A stretch of DNA of 64,000 nt from assembly GCF_000283155.1 (NCBI RefSeq), contig NW_004454171.1, forward strand, positions 8,078,022 to 8,142,021, given 5' to 3'. The notes beneath the pieces are model-generated. The model had not been told where the DNA came from and did not search any database. It saw only the letters and a list, made by a program, of their open reading frames with translations. The position numbers and the translations under genes are program-made. Of the stretch, positions 25,901 through 38,994 are shown piece by piece. The DNA is from Ceratotherium simum simum (lineage: Eukaryota > Chordata > Mammalia > Perissodactyla > Rhinocerotidae). Within the stretch, counting starts at the first letter, position 1, and the number at the start of each line of letters is the position of its first letter.

Positions 25901-26689
25901 ATGATTGTGATGTCTAGTTTAGTGCTGTTTCCACTAGATTAGTGAATTTCAGATTGTGTCTCATGGACCCTTAGGGTTCCTCTGGGAGAGATCAGGGCCT
26001 GGTTCTCAGCTCAAGGGGAAGCCAATGCTTGGTGGAGGGGACACCTATTTCAACTACAGCATCTATTATTTTCCATTTTGTGTATTAGAATTGTGATCTT
26101 GTTTCAAAACAGCTTTTTTGCTACCTTAAAAAGAATTGAAAATTACTATACTAGGCCATGCTGTCCTTTAATAGTTCTGTTTATGAAACCCAGTAGGAGC
26201 CACCCTTTTCATATTTATTCAGCACTTTGCTTCTCTTTGATAAAAAGGTTTGCAAAATAAGAATCTCTTCAGTAGGGATTAAGAATTCAAATCTTAATTC
26301 TTGGCTTTCTTATATGCAAGTTTAGTGCATATAAAAATCTGATACAAGAAGGACTCTTTAAAGCCACTTTTTCTTCTTTTAAGTTTTCCTTGGAGAGCTC
26401 TAGGCAATGCCTTTGCCCTTGAGATGATTCAGCAGTCTTCTAAAAGTCCAGGGAGCCCTTGGGAAACATTGAATGTGCCTGGAGGGTCTGAGCTGATAGA
26501 ATACTTGTCTCCTTCATCCATGCCAGCACTGCTATTCACCTTGCTTCTGCTAAGTCACCACCACCCCACTCCCAGTAAAATAAATTTCCCCCCCCTTCTT
26601 GAAAGCTAAAGGTGAGAAAGGTGAGGAGAGCTGCATGTAGGTGTAGTAAAAGAGCTAGATAATAATGAAAGTAATATCATTTTCATTAT

Positions 26690-26895
26690 TCAGCTTCCTA
26701 GGTACCAGACACTATTCTACACATTTACACATATTCTTTTATTCAGTCCCCTCCATTATCCAAGGCGATGGGAATTGTTATCATCTCCATTTTACAGATA
26801 AAGAAACTGAGTTTCATAGAAGTTAAGTGACTTGCCCCAAATCACCCAGGTCGTAAGGAAAGGACCCCAAAAATCTGGTTCCAGGGCCTGTTCTC
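26690..26895 (-). repeat. MIR SINE, antisense
   Basis: CAGACACTATTCTACACATT, CTCCATTTTACAGATAAAGA, AACTGAG and GAAGTTAAGTGACTTGCCCC are in antisense MIR order. Confidence 0.85.
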
Positions 26896-27404
26896 TTAAC
26901 TCCTATTGCAAGGTAAAGGTAAAGCTGATATACTAGAGGCACATGCGTGGGTGTGGGCGCTGGTGGTTACGGCCATGCTTGAAGGACTAAGCCTGTTGAG
27001 GAACTGCTTCATGAGGCAGAGCAGCTGTCTGGGAAGGCACACGGGTATGGGGCTTGGTGGAGAGCATACTTGTTTTATGGTGGGGTGGTGCCTGTCCTTC
27101 CTGTCACAGCCGTCACTTTCTCTCTTGAAAATACGTCCCAAATGCTCTGTTTCTCTCCTTAGTTTTCATGATTTTCCAGCCTCTCTTGCTGCCCTTGGAG
27201 CTTCTGCATATTCTTAATTTATGCCAATTAAACATTATTACTAGTAAGAGTTATAGTATGTAAGTTAAAAACAGGTGATTTTTTAAAAAAATTATTTATA
27301 TTTTTATCTATTACATAGACTTTAATGAGTAGCTATATTTTCCAAAGGTAATGATATATTAGTTAATTTAGTTAATATTAATGGCATTTTATGCTGTGTA
27401 TGTT

Positions 27405-27455
27405 TGTGTGTGTATATGTATACATTTATGTGTGTAATATATATATATTTGACAT
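27405..27455. repeat. TG/TA-rich simple repeat
   Basis: GTTTGTGTGTGTATATGTAT followed by TGTGTGTAATATATATATAT; an imperfect dinucleotide tract. Confidence 0.7.
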
Positions 27456-27922
27456 TTTTATAATTAAGAAAATTGAAACTAAAAAACCTGACTACATGAG
27501 CTTTGGGCTTAATTTAAGCCGTTTTCACTAATCTATATCAGATTTCTAAACCTCTCACTTACACGAGCTATATTCCAAAAGTCCAAGATCTTTGTAACTA
27601 GTCACCTTTCATATATCTTATTTTTACTTTTAAAAACATCTCCCACCACCAAGAGGCTCACTTCTAGGTACTATAAATACATTAATTATTATATAATGGA
27701 AAGCAAAATCCCTAATCAAAGAAATTACATTGAAAATCTAAGTTGAAACTAGAAACCTGGAACAAAGAGCTCGTGCCTCTTAGCATATCATGAATAATAA
27801 TATCCATTCTTAGTCTTATTACTACTCATGAGTCGGAACTCTCATATCTCCTTACACAGTACTCTGAGTATTATGGAGCAATCTCAGCCGTTAATCTTGG
27901 CTATGTTACTGTGGTCCATTAC

Positions 27923-28111
27923 AGCACTGTTTCCCAAAGTGTGGTCTACAGTCCACCTGTCCAGAAGCAATAGGGGGCTTGTTAAAAAAATCTAGGTTGC
28001 TGGGCCATACCCTAAATTGACTGACACAGAGGAATAAGACCAGGAAACTGTATTGTAACCAAGCTCCTAAGGTGGCTGACTGGGAAGTACATGAAACTTT
28101 GAGAACCACTG
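27923..28111. mobile_element. MER5A-like hAT element
   Basis: Starts CAGCACTGTTTCCCAAAGTG and ends ACTTTGAGAACCACTG. The interior GGGGGCTTGTTAAAAAAATC and GCTGGGCCATACCC suit MER5A. Its length of 189 bp equals the usual size. Confidence 0.85.
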
Positions 28112-28772
28112 GTCTACAGGAGTTTTAATGGCAAGAGATCCAGACCATCATTTACGTTAGTCACCCTGATGCTGAACACAAGGAAAACAAAAGTCAACCC
28201 TCAAACGAAAAGGTTAGAGAACCCCTGATGAGGATTAATCCATTGCACGGAAAGCTTAATCCACCCAACAAATAACGATTGTGCGCTTAGAGTGCGCCAG
28301 TGTGTGACGTCATGCTGAACAGGACAAGTGTGGCTCTGGCCTGTGTGGAGTGAAGATGGGCATGTAGTTGTGGAACTGTGCTTTACAGAACCCCTGCAAA
28401 GTGTGAAGACTGTCTGTCTAGGACACTTTATTTACTCCTCATCAAAGAAAAGACAAGAAGGAGGACTTTCTGCTAATACCATAAAAAAGTACTACTTCAA
28501 AGCTGTAAGCTTTGAAAACAGGAATATAAGATCTGACACAGTAGGCCAGACCTCTGGCCAACCCAATTAATGTTGTTGCCTTTGAAAGGATATCAAAGTA
28601 TATGTTACAAGATACAGTGCTTCCTAACCTTTTTCCAGTCAGCAGAAAAACATGTAATATTTGTATGACACACTGGAATAAATGGACAAAGATGCTTGTG
28701 GCCTCGAGGCAACTGGTCTGGGGCCTTTCCTTGCTCTTCGCCTCTCCTGGCAGCCCCAAGGGCTAAAGACTT

Positions 28773-28933
28773 GCTGTTCAAAGAGTGATCCCAGACAGAG
28801 AGCAACAGCAGCACATAGGTACTCGTTAGAAATGCAGAATCTCAGGCCCTACACCAGACCTAATGGACCAGAATCTGCATTTTAACAAGATTCCCAGATG
28901 ATTCACATCCACAGTAAAGTTTGAGAAGTGCTG
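28773..28933. mobile_element. MER5A-like hAT element, second copy
   Basis: GTTAGAAATGCAGAATCTCA, GGCCCTACACCAGACCTAAT, TGCATTTTAACAAGATTCCC and GTTTGAGAAGTGCTG follow MER5A order. The preceding 28614-28772 (CAGTGCTTCCTAACC...) may be another decayed hAT element but is not clear enough to name. Confidence 0.85.
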
Positions 28934-29889
28934 GATAAGGAGGACACTTTAACATAAATTTAAAAAAAGGAATCAAATGATACTGCAATATTCCTCCCAT
29001 GATTGCCTTTGTTAGCTATTCAAATTCGATACAGTTTTAATATTTTCTACAAAGTTTATTTAGATGTATATTAAATGTATGTTAAATGTATAAATGTAAT
29101 TTAATTTTTATATCCTTATAAAGCTTTTGATATAAATTGTTAAAATTCCTGATCTGGGATCAGAACGTGTGGTCACTATAACTTCTAAAAGCCATCCTTA
29201 AGTATTTCATTTTATTATCCCAAACCACCAGTCAGTCAAGAAAATCCTTAAGTCTTCTACATTCAGTATAAAGCAGCCTTTTATTTGCACTAACGTTGCT
29301 GACTTCTTATTGCAAGCAGACATCCTTTTGTTCTAGTATCTTGGAATCTGATGAACTAGTCCACATTTAGCGTATTAGTTTTCTTAATTAATTTACTAAG
29401 TGTAGATGCTGAATTTTATAGTTGCCTCTAGGGTAATCATGACTATATAGAGACATTCTTCATCAGCCAGCTGCTTTTTCCAGTCAGTTATGCTGGCTGG
29501 CACACCGCAGCAACCACTCCAATTGTATTCAAACTTTATAGATTTATATAGATTACTGGAACGATCTATAAGTTATTATTGATTCCCCTCGATGTTTTCC
29601 TTACTCTCAGGATATTCATGCACAAATTTCTGTGCAGATAGGCTGTTTCTGCTTTATTCTTAAGACTTAATACTCCACAATAAGCAGCTTCAACCTTTTT
29701 TTTTAAACTATGACACCAGTTTCTAATTTATTCCAGATACTATTTACTAATTTATTTTAGACATTAGTTTCTAATTCGTTCTGGAGAATATATCATATGT
29801 TACCTCACATATAATTGCAGACATGTTTACAAATTATACAATATTTATCCAACATTCTGAGAATTTTATGAATGGATGATTCGAACATG

Positions 29890-30095
29890 ACACTTTTTTT
29901 TTGGAATCCTCTACATATTAGAGTGAGAACAAGTTGGGTCTATCACAGATAGTGCTGCTGTGAGCATTCTTGACCTAATTTTTGGTAAACATAAGCACTG
30001 ACTGATGTTGGGTCTATGCCCAGGAGCAGAATTACTGGCTCCATGGGTATATGTATAATCGGTTTTAGTAATTTTTATTAAATAATTATTTTTAC
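29890..30095 (-). repeat. L1 3'-region fragment, antisense
   Basis: AGTGCTGCTGTGAGCATTCT, GTTGGGTCTATGCCCAGGAG and CAGAATTACTGGCTCCATGG parallel the antisense L1 stretch at about 19800-19890. Confidence 0.6.
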
Positions 30096-30299
30096 TCTGC
30101 TGATTTCATGCCAGATGAGAGTTAAATTATAAAACTTGGATAAATATTTTTTGTTCAGAATTTTAATCACTTAACTGACTTGACTTTCCCTTTCAGTTTA
30201 TTGCTTAAATTTATTTAAAGATTTTACTGTGGGGAATCATCTTTTGGTTTCTACTTTAACTTAATCTATCTGGAAATGCTCTACAGCTTGATAGGATCT

Positions 30300-30499
30300 T
30301 TTTTTTTTTTTTTTGGTGAGGAAGATTATCCCTAAGCTAACATCTATGCCCATCTTCCTCTATTTTGTATGTGGGATGTCTGCCACAGCATGGCTTGATA
30401 AGCCGTGCGTAGGTCTGTGCCCAGGATCTGAACCTGTGCACCCCAGGCCAATGAAGCGGAGCATGCAAACTTAACCACTAAGCCACGGGGCCAGCCCCA
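30300..30499 (-). mobile_element. ERE SINE, antisense
   Basis: Poly(T), GGTGAGGAAGATTATCCCTA, ATTTTGTATGTGGGATGTCT, GCGGAGCATGCAAACTTAAC and GCCACGGGGCCAGCCCC. No clear target duplication is readable. Confidence 0.92.
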
Positions 30500-30889
30500 G
30501 TTTTATATGCTTTTGAATTTCCGTTTTAGCAAATTAATCCTCCTTGAAGATTGATAACTGTGAAAAGAGGTGATTCCACCCTACCCCATTCCCATATATT
30601 GATTCTTAATTTATTGAAATCAGAGGAAAATGTGCATTGCTAATTGGGGGCAAGAGCTCTTGAAAAATGTAGTATGCCCACATATGCTTAGTGCTGGTCC
30701 AGGAGATGACTCGTCCTTCGCCAGGGTACCCTCTTTCAAAGGAGTTGATAAAGATGTGGTGTACGGATTCTCCACATAGGCAGGAGTTGCCCTGCTGTTC
30801 ACCACCCCCAGAGTGCAGGAGGAGAGAGTAGGGCTAAGGGTCTTGTAACCTTCTCAGGCACTATAAGAAGGGCCTGGTCAAAAATAAAT

Positions 30890-31350
30890 AAATGGACAAA
30901 ATGATTACCAAGTATGCCAAATGCTGTGGAGGAAACAAATGGGGTTGAATGAAGAGTAACAGAGGGATAACCTACTTAGACCAGGAAGTCAGAGAAAGCA
31001 TCTTGGAGCAAGTGCATCTAAACTGGGATATGAAGGTTGAAGACAGAAGAGTTTGCAGACAGAAAGTGTGTGCAGGGGCCGTTGGGTGGGAATGGGCTTA
31101 GAGTTTCCAAGGACTTGCAAGAAGATCAGGGCAGCTGAGGGAATGAGGGACTGGGAGACACAAGATGTGTTTGGAGAGCTGGAGGGGGTGGATTACCTGG
31201 GCAATGCTAGGTCATAGTAAGGCATCGGGATTTTATTCTAGTGTACTGAGAAGCCATTGAAAACTTTTAGTTAGAACAGTGACATGATCCCATTTGTGCT
31301 TTTAAAAGATCTCTCTTAGAGGTGTGTAGGGAGCCATCAGAGAGCGGAAG
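30890..31350 (-). repeat. L2 LINE 3' portion, antisense
   Basis: GTCAGAGAAAGCATCTTGGA, GGGATTTTATTCTAGTGTAC, GAAGCCATTGAAAACTTTTA and CAGTGACATGATCCCATTTG are characteristic of antisense L2. Confidence 0.65.
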
Positions 31351-31739
31351 CCAAGAGCCCTCTAGGAGGCTGTGAGCTGTCAGTGCGAGAGAACATGGCA
31401 GCCGAAACGGAACTTTGTTACAGATTAGATGAGAGATTAAGGGAACAGGAAGAATTAAGGATGCTATCACAAACCTGTATTTTTTTTTTCACAAGGTTTC
31501 TATTACAGGAAAATAACCATAGTGATAAGAGCTTTTAGCAAGCCCATTTTTATTTTAAATTTCACCAAATAATTTGGACTCAACCATTAAATGAATAATT
31601 AGCAAATATTAGAATAGTAGGCTTAATAAAAGAGATTGCAGTGCTTTTCTTTGACCAAAAACATAGTTAATATAAATAACTGTATATATTTTATAAAATG
31701 TATATTATAGGATAATCTCTTTTTAAAATAGCAGCCAAT

Positions 31740-31860
31740 CACTGAGTGTTGGCTGCCGGGGTAGGTGCTTTATTCCTTATATCTTTTAGTCTTCACAATA
31801 ACCCTGTGATGCAGGCATTACTGTCCCTATTTTAAAGATTGGGAAGCTTTAGTTCAATGT
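31740..31860 (-). repeat. MIR fragment, antisense
   Basis: TAGTCTTCACAATAACCCTG, TGATGCAGGCATTACTGTCC and CTATTTTAAAGATTGGGAAG match antisense MIR. A short duplication of GTCCCATAGATA follows at 31860-31890. Confidence 0.7.
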
Positions 31861-34800
31861 CCCATAGATACAATGTGTCCAAGTCCCATAGATAGAATGC
31901 AGGAGCCATTAGGATAAATTGCAAGCAACATAAATAACTCAAGTAAGCTTGAGCGCCAAAGAGGACACATGGATGTTTGACAGATCTCGTGGGCGAGAAA
32001 GCAGCAGAACCCTAAGAAGATGCTGAGACAAGGGCCTCAAAGATTTTTTAGCATCTTTATTTTTCATCTATCATCTCTCCTCCATTCTGTATCCATTTCA
32101 TTTTATTCTTTCTCTGCCAGTTGGCTTTCTCCGTTTCTCCACAGTTTTCTCCACTGTTTCTCCTAGCTTTGCTCTCCAGTCAACCAGTAAGGTCCCATAT
32201 TATTTTCACTTTCAGTTCAAAAATCTCAGGGAAGGGAACCTGATTGGCCCAGTTTGGGAAAAGTACTTACCCCTCGTCCAGTCGAGTGTGGACGAGAAAA
32301 CCGCATGGTATTTTACAGAATGGCTTCCAAGGCTTGCCACTGGGGGTGAGGTCAAGGACAGGTAAGAGCATTCCTGGTGCACTGTGATGACACTATAAAA
32401 GCTGTGGGCTAACGTGACAAGCCAGGATTTAGACTTCTGGACGACTGATATGAGAAACTGTTAGGTCAGTTGACATTCACTATCTTTTATTATCGGGCTG
32501 TTATTGAGGATGTTTTAGAGTTATATATACTTTTGTAGTGAGGTTATTATTGCAAGTCTTTGAAAGACGTACAAAGGGCATTTTACCCAATATTTCTAAA
32601 ATGTTGTGCCTTGTTTGTTGAAATTATAAATTCTTGCTAATGGCTTTGGCTTGCTTTATTTATTTTATTTTTATTAAAGAACTCTTTCATAAAGCAAGCT
32701 TTGTGAGTTAAATGGATGTAAATTATAAAATGTGAAAGGTAATTATTTATAATTTTTATTGAAAATATTCCAGACCTAGCTATTGCCAACTGCTGGTATG
32801 GATTTAGCATTCTGAAATTTAAACAGTAACATTTGGCTCTTTTTTTGTCAAATACTTTGTGATTAAGTGAGTTGTATTATTATACTGTCAACCCAAGTTT
32901 AAGAAAAGACATGCCTTCACCATTTTAAATCTATGCAAAACAGTCTTCATTTTATGCACATGTAAACCTGTGAAGCATTCACATGTTGGTTTTGGGATTT
33001 TCAACTTGGCAAATTACAGATTCTCATTTTTATATCTGTCACTGTTGGCTCCAAAGTTTAAATTGAAACCACAGGGTTTATCTGGCACTCACACCAAGCT
33101 AATGCTTTTCCCTTGCTTTAAATTAGCTACTACTTAATGATAGAGAGCACTAGATGGCAAATAACATTAGAACAATAATATATCCAAATCACTGTCAACT
33201 ATTCAAAGGCTGCCTGAATTTTTGGCTGTTTAAAACCAAAAATCTGTCCATTATGTTGCATTCAAAAACTTCATAGCAAAAGGTGAACGCTGTAATCTTT
33301 TATTTTTGTTTAGTTTAGAGGAAACCAATGAAAGGTAAAAACAAAAAGTCATTTCTATCTGAGCTGTGTAAAAGACCTATCAGGTGTGGGCCACCCTTTC
33401 CTCAGTTGGGTGACGCCGGAAACCATGGCCTTGATATTGGCTCCTGAGCATCATACTTTTAGAGTGTTACTTATATATCCTAATAAGTTTAGTATAGAAT
33501 CAATGCCAGATAAGAAAAACTTTAGGGTTAAGAAGTGTTGGAGTCCAAGAAAATTAGATTTTGGACTGGAGAGTTAGTCTTTTTCTTAACATAATCATGC
33601 TACCGAAATTAGGAACGTCAGGCTACGTTACAGTTGTTCTTATTACAAATAGACGAAAATGACAGGCCTGGGTAGCTTATCTTGTCTAAACTGTACAGTT
33701 CAGCATTCTTCAAATTTAACGAGTTTTGGATATCAAGGCGTTAGGTTGGCATAAGATGCTGTTGGCATGTGTTAAAGCATCTTTTGGTCTCAGAGAAAGA
33801 TGCTTTTCCTGCCGAGCTGGGGGTCTGGTGAGGCTGGTCAACGGTAGCTCTGCCCTGCAGCTCTTTTGGTGATAAATAACCCATTTCAAATAAATGAAAT
33901 TGCAGCCAACTCTGCAGAAACACTTTCTAAAAAGAGAGAGACAGCTCTGAAGGGTCAAAAATGCACAAACAGTATGGTAAAATAAAGTATATGCTGCTCT
34001 TTTTGATGGAAAAGATTGCTACTGGTTACATTTGCCAAATTCAATCAGTGTGCCAAAAAGTCGAGGAATCTGGCAGGGGCTATAGAGAGCAGTTCCATCT
34101 TTCATCTATATTTCTTCTCTGTATTTATCTAGCTTCAGAAAATGCCGGGAATGTCTTCTCCTTCCGACTTGGCCCTTTTGCTAAACCACAGAAATACACC
34201 GGGCAGCTTCTCGTAATTGTTTGGTTACTTATAGTGCAGTCAGTCTTCAGACTTGTGAGAAATATATTCTTTCCATTGGAAATTTATGAAAAGCACCAAC
34301 AACTGTTTGTTTTCCTTTTCTGAAATTTATCCCCGGAACAAAAAAAAAATCAATTTGATTAATTGGCAGCTACTTGCCTCTATACACAAAGGCAGGAGGC
34401 CAGCTCATTATTTTTGGCCTTTAGCTGACCCAAAATGGTTTTCTCGTATAAGAAGCTATTCACAGATGTTAGACGTAAGAATTAATAATAATAATAATGG
34501 TATTTCAGACTTCATGAATAAGTAGTTTTTGGCACCCAGAAAATATCTTCTGTTTTTCCCTTGAAAACAGCAATCCTGTTATATACAAAAAGCAAACAGT
34601 GCTTGAATTAACACGTTGGAGTCTTTAATGTACCAAAAATATGCATGCATTAACATTCCCTTCTAAGACTCCTTTTACTTCCTTCAGGATCAATCAGTTT
34701 TTGTTATTAAAAAAAAATACAAAACTCTTAGGTTTTTAGGAGCTGTGTTTTCTCTATTTCTTGACCCGTTGCCATCGTGTAATATGTCTCTCTTTGAAAT

Positions 34801-35820
34801 GTCTTTGGACACAAGTTTAAAAGTACAGGTGCTAAACAAAAGTTACATTTTTAACATCAAATTAATTATAGCCTATGCAAATTTAAATCAGAATAACAGT
34901 ATCTGTGGTTCAGGAGTTATCAGACCTAATGGCGTATCCTTATGGTTAACAAGTCAGGATTTGTTTATAGTATCCTAGTTTGCAATATGCTTTTGGGAAA
35001 AAGCACTTCATTCTCTAGCTCTTTGTTTACCTGGGAGTAAAAGTAAGAAAAATATGCCTAAAGTTTAAGCTTTCAGTCTTTATAACCCAAGTTTAAATTT
35101 TGAATCCCTGAGGAGGAAAAAAGTAGAAAAACAGCCCAAATGCTCCGTTTACAGCAACGAAAACCAATGTGCAGTTCGATGGGTTCTCTTTACAACGTGG
35201 GGCTTCGTATTTATACCTCTGCTTATTGTAAGAAAAAACTTAAAATATGCATACTAACTACTGCACATGTTGATATTTTCACCAGACCATGATTTTCTGA
35301 TTGGGAGAAATCTGATCAAATTTCTGTGAAAATAAATTTCTAAGGTATTTTTTTCTTAGATGGTCACTTGCCAATGAAACTACTTGTCAGAATGTCAGCC
35401 CGATATTTTTCATTCCATGCTGCATGCAGAGAAGTGGAAATGCCAACCTCTTTGAAAACTGTCATCTTTGCCAAAGAAGGGTAGAAACACTTGTCTAAGA
35501 TGTGTTGCAGGATCACCCAGAGACGGTCAGGGAGTGCCACCGCGTGATGCCACGTGGTCAGAGGGCACCACGGATGGAAACGTGTCCTCGCTATGATTAG
35601 GAGGGGCAGCAAAGAGGCTGCTTTATTTTACAATGTAATTGTGTTGACAACAAAGTATCCTTCTGGATGAATATAGCTTTCCTGCACCAAAATGTGCACT
35701 TAGTTTTGCTAGTACAAGTTCTGGAAATCCTTGCAGTGGGGCAGTTTGGGATCTGGAAGAGGGGTAATCAAGAGCCTACCTTAAGCAACATTTGGTCCAG
35801 CTCTTTTCTGCAAAACCAGG
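31860..35820. other. Repeat-poor intron block of about 4 kb
   Basis: No repeat here is confidently named, apart from a possible decayed one before 32.5 kb and an AAT tract near 34480-34500. I see no exon with coding sense. Long repeat-free stretches in mammalian introns are where conserved regulatory elements are often found, but nothing in this one sequence proves that. Confidence 0.45.
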
Positions 35821-35828
35821 GCAAGGCT

Positions 35829-35847
35829 ACACACACACACACACGCA
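35829..35847. repeat. (CA)n microsatellite
   Basis: A short CACACA run interrupted once by a G. Confidence 0.9.
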
Positions 35848-35859
35848 CATACTTTTTAT

Positions 35860-36505
35860 ATATCTGACAAAGGTCTTGTATTGTTCAAATTACATAAAGA
35901 ATTTTTACAACTCAGTAAGATAAACAACTCAATGGAAAATTGGCAAAATATCTGAACAGACACTTCAGCAAAGATATATGGATGGTAAATAAGCACGTGA
36001 AAACATGCTCAACACCACTAGTCACCAGGGAAATGCGGACCCAAACCTCATGAGATGCCACCACACACCTATCAGAATGGCTAAAATTCAAAAGACTGGC
36101 AATACCAAGTGCTGACAAGAATATGGAGGAACTGGAACCCTCCTCTACTGCTGCCAAGAATGCGAAATGATACAACCACCTTGGACAAAAGGTTGCCAGT
36201 TTCTTACAAAGTTAAACATACACTTCCCATATGACTCAGCACCTCCACTCCCAGATGTCTACCTGAGAGAAATGAAAACATATGTACGCACAAAGACCGG
36301 TATGTGAATAGATATGGCAGCATTATTCATAATCACCAAGCATAGAAACAATCAGAATGTCCCCCAACAGGTGAATGGGTAAACAACCAAAGGTGCATCC
36401 ATGCAATGGAACACTACCCAGCCACAAAAAGGAACAAGCCACTGACACATGAAACAACACGGGCAAATCTCAAAAACACTATGCTAAGTCAAAGAAGCCC
36501 ATGTA
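35860..36505 (+). repeat. L1 fragment, sense, ORF2 end and 3' UTR
   Basis: AATTGGCAAAATATCTGAAC, GCCACCACACACCTATCAGA, GGCAGCATTATTCATAATCA and ACACTACCCAGCCACAAAAA are in L1M sense order. The frame is broken. Confidence 0.82.
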
Positions 36506-37084
36506 TATTCTTGAGGCTTAGTTGTGATTCACTCAACTATCTTCTTTAGGTTTGACTTTTATTAAATCAGTCCTCCATGTTTCAGCACCATTTCAAGTTT
36601 TAGCTCTGATAGTTGCTCAATTAAATTAATAATTGATTAATTGACTATTAACCAGAACTTAATAACACTTATCGTTAATAATTAAATCAAAACCACTAAT
36701 ATGGCTTAACTGTATTTTTCACATTCATTGAAATCCTAAGAGAAATGATGTCCTATCATAAAAAGAATGATTTGATAGTGAACCATTAAGACGAGGATCC
36801 TGACAGCTTATAGGTACGAAAGCTGCCACAAGCCGTTTTTCAAGAATAAGAACATTGGAATTTTCTGATGTACTTTTTATAGGATATAGCCAATTATTTG
36901 TATGCAAATTTAGGTAGGATTTGAGAAAATCATTTTAGATGGTATAGGTATATAATACATGTAATTTAGATAGATGTCCCAAAACGTGCTCATTGATCCA
37001 GTTTAAAGAATGAATAAATGTGATTCAGAAACCAACTAATTAAACAAATAAGACAGGGTGCAGGGAAATGAGTGTGTGTGTGTG

Positions 37085-37290
37085 GTTGGTGCCAGATAGA
37101 ACAGAGTTCGAATCCTGGCTGTGGATGCAGCTGCCAAGTCACCCAGCTTCCCTGGGCTCTGTGTCCTCATCAGTTCTATAAGGATGACAATGTTTTCCCC
37201 AAAGAGTTACAGAGAGGATGAAATGACAAGAAAAAATATAGATATAAAGAGCCTGCCTCGTGGTGGGTGCATCAGAATGCTGTTATGGTG
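37085..37290 (+). repeat. MIR SINE, sense
   Basis: ACAGAGTTCGAATCCTGGCT, GTGTCCTCATCAGTTCTATA and GAGTTACAGAGAGGATGAAA follow MIR order. Confidence 0.75.
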
Positions 37291-38119
37291 GTTGTTTTTG
37301 TCGGGAGTGGAATTCTGCCAAGTCGAGGCGATGGATGTGAGATAGGCGGCTTTCTATAGTGTTCCTCCCTGGATGCAAGTCCTGTTCCTGTACCCTGAAC
37401 TAACTCAGACAACAGCTACCGAGTCCTCGGCCTCGATGTTTTCAGTGCAGACAGAATTTGAGGTGCTGGCTTTCAGCAGCATTTCTCCTTAGGGCCTGAA
37501 AGCCACGTGGATGGGCCCTGTATCCGTGGCAGGATCTGTGGCACCCCGGAGAGTGGTTTGGTTCTCCTGTGGCTTGGCCCTGATGCAGAGGCCATGCTCT
37601 GTCTACAGATATGAATGTGCTGATGCACCCACCTTTGCACCTTAGGCTGTGTGTTTTGTGGGGACCTGTGTGACCGTGTGTAAGCTCAGGGCACATCCTA
37701 GGCTCACTGACAGTATAGAGCTGAATAATATAGGACATTTCAGGTTTCTGTCTACATCTACAAAAAAACTTTCTGTTAAAATGTAAGCTCTCAGGTAATT
37801 TCTTCAGAGACCATGTGACCCAGATATGTGTCCTCTGCATGCAGAATTCGGGTTGTTGATAAACAAGGACATATGATAATTGAAAGGCAGAATCACTGGG
37901 ACACCTTGGCTTGTGTCTGCCATTCTAAGCCTTTCCTATGGGCAAATACTCATAAATTGCCACTGCACTTTTTAAAACACTAACATAGTTTTCCATTGCT
38001 TTGAACATGGCCTCACATGATCTATCTCTTGCCTGCCTCTCTGTCATCATCTTGCCCCTCTGTCTCTATCCTCCCTTGTGGCAGGGACTGCTAGATGTCC
38101 ACCAACATCCAGCCTCCCC

Positions 38120-38520
38120 TTTCATGAACAATTTAGCACAGCACACGACTGCCAGCCACAGAGTACATTTCTCAGCTTCCCTTGAGTCTTGGTGTGATCG
38201 TATGACTAAGTTCTCACGAATGGGAAGTGAGAAGAAGTGATGCATGCTACTTGTGTTTCTTGTCCTACATCCAGGAACACATGTGTATCCCTGACTCCCA
38301 TCCCTGTTCCCAAGGCTAAGGGATAGAGCCCACTGGGGCAGCTTTGGACTCAGATTGGCCAACACATTTAAGATGGCAGTGCCATGCTGTAAGCCCTGGA
38401 CCCCTTGCTCGTGCAGTGTTACGTAAAGGAAAAAAACTTCTAGGTTTTTTAAACCACTAAATTTTGGGGTCTTTATGTGAAAACAGTTTATCATGGACTC
38501 AATATACTTATGGGACACGG
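38120..38520 (+). repeat. Dispersed repeat, possibly LTR-class, unassigned
   Basis: CTTCCCTTGAGTCTTGGTGT, CTAAGTTCTCACGAATGGGA, GTGAGAAGAAGTGATGCATG and CCACTAAATTTTGGGGTC belong to a repeat type I have seen widely in mammals but cannot name firmly. A 218-codon open frame on the minus strand (38066-38722) crosses it and has no recognisable protein sense. Confidence 0.35.
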
Positions 38521-38639
38521 CTTGGCAGGCATTTCCTACTTTTGTGTGAAGAAAAACATGCTCTTGGTAGGGGCAGCTATGTGCCAGGACGTATGAGTCG
38601 GGTAGAGCGGGGGCTGGAAGCCACTCAACTCCTTTGCTG

Positions 38640-38990
38640 GCACCTCTGTGCTCTCCACAATCCCTATAGGGTGCCCCACTGCTCCTCCTCTGCCTGGAGT
38701 GCCCTCCAAATCTCCACACCACACTTTGTGTTGCTCACGTCCATCTTGCTGGTTTCAGATTCACTCTTGTTCCTCCAGGAAGTCTACATTTACCCTCTGC
38801 CCCTGTCTGTGCTTTCCTAAGACTTGTACATCTCTTCCTCTCTGTTGTAATGATGTAATTGTTTGTCTCAGTAGTCTGTAAGATTCCTGAGGGCAGAAGC
38901 CATGCCTGTCTTTTCCACTTCTGCATTCCCAGGAACAGTTCCTGCCATAGAGCAGAACGTAGTAAATATTTGTTGAATGAAGCAATGAAC
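38640..38990 (+). repeat. L2 LINE 3' end, sense
   Basis: AGATTCCTGAGGGCAGAAGC, CTTCTGCATTCCCAGGAACA and CGTAGTAAATATTTGTTGAA form the typical L2 3' terminus. Confidence 0.7.
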
Positions 38991-38994
38991 TGCT

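Noticed and set aside
38066..38722. Minus-strand open frame of 218 codons
   Set aside because: Its residues match no family I know and have low-complexity features of translated repeat. It crosses a dispersed repeat and is antisense to the ODAD2 intron, with no splice or promoter context.
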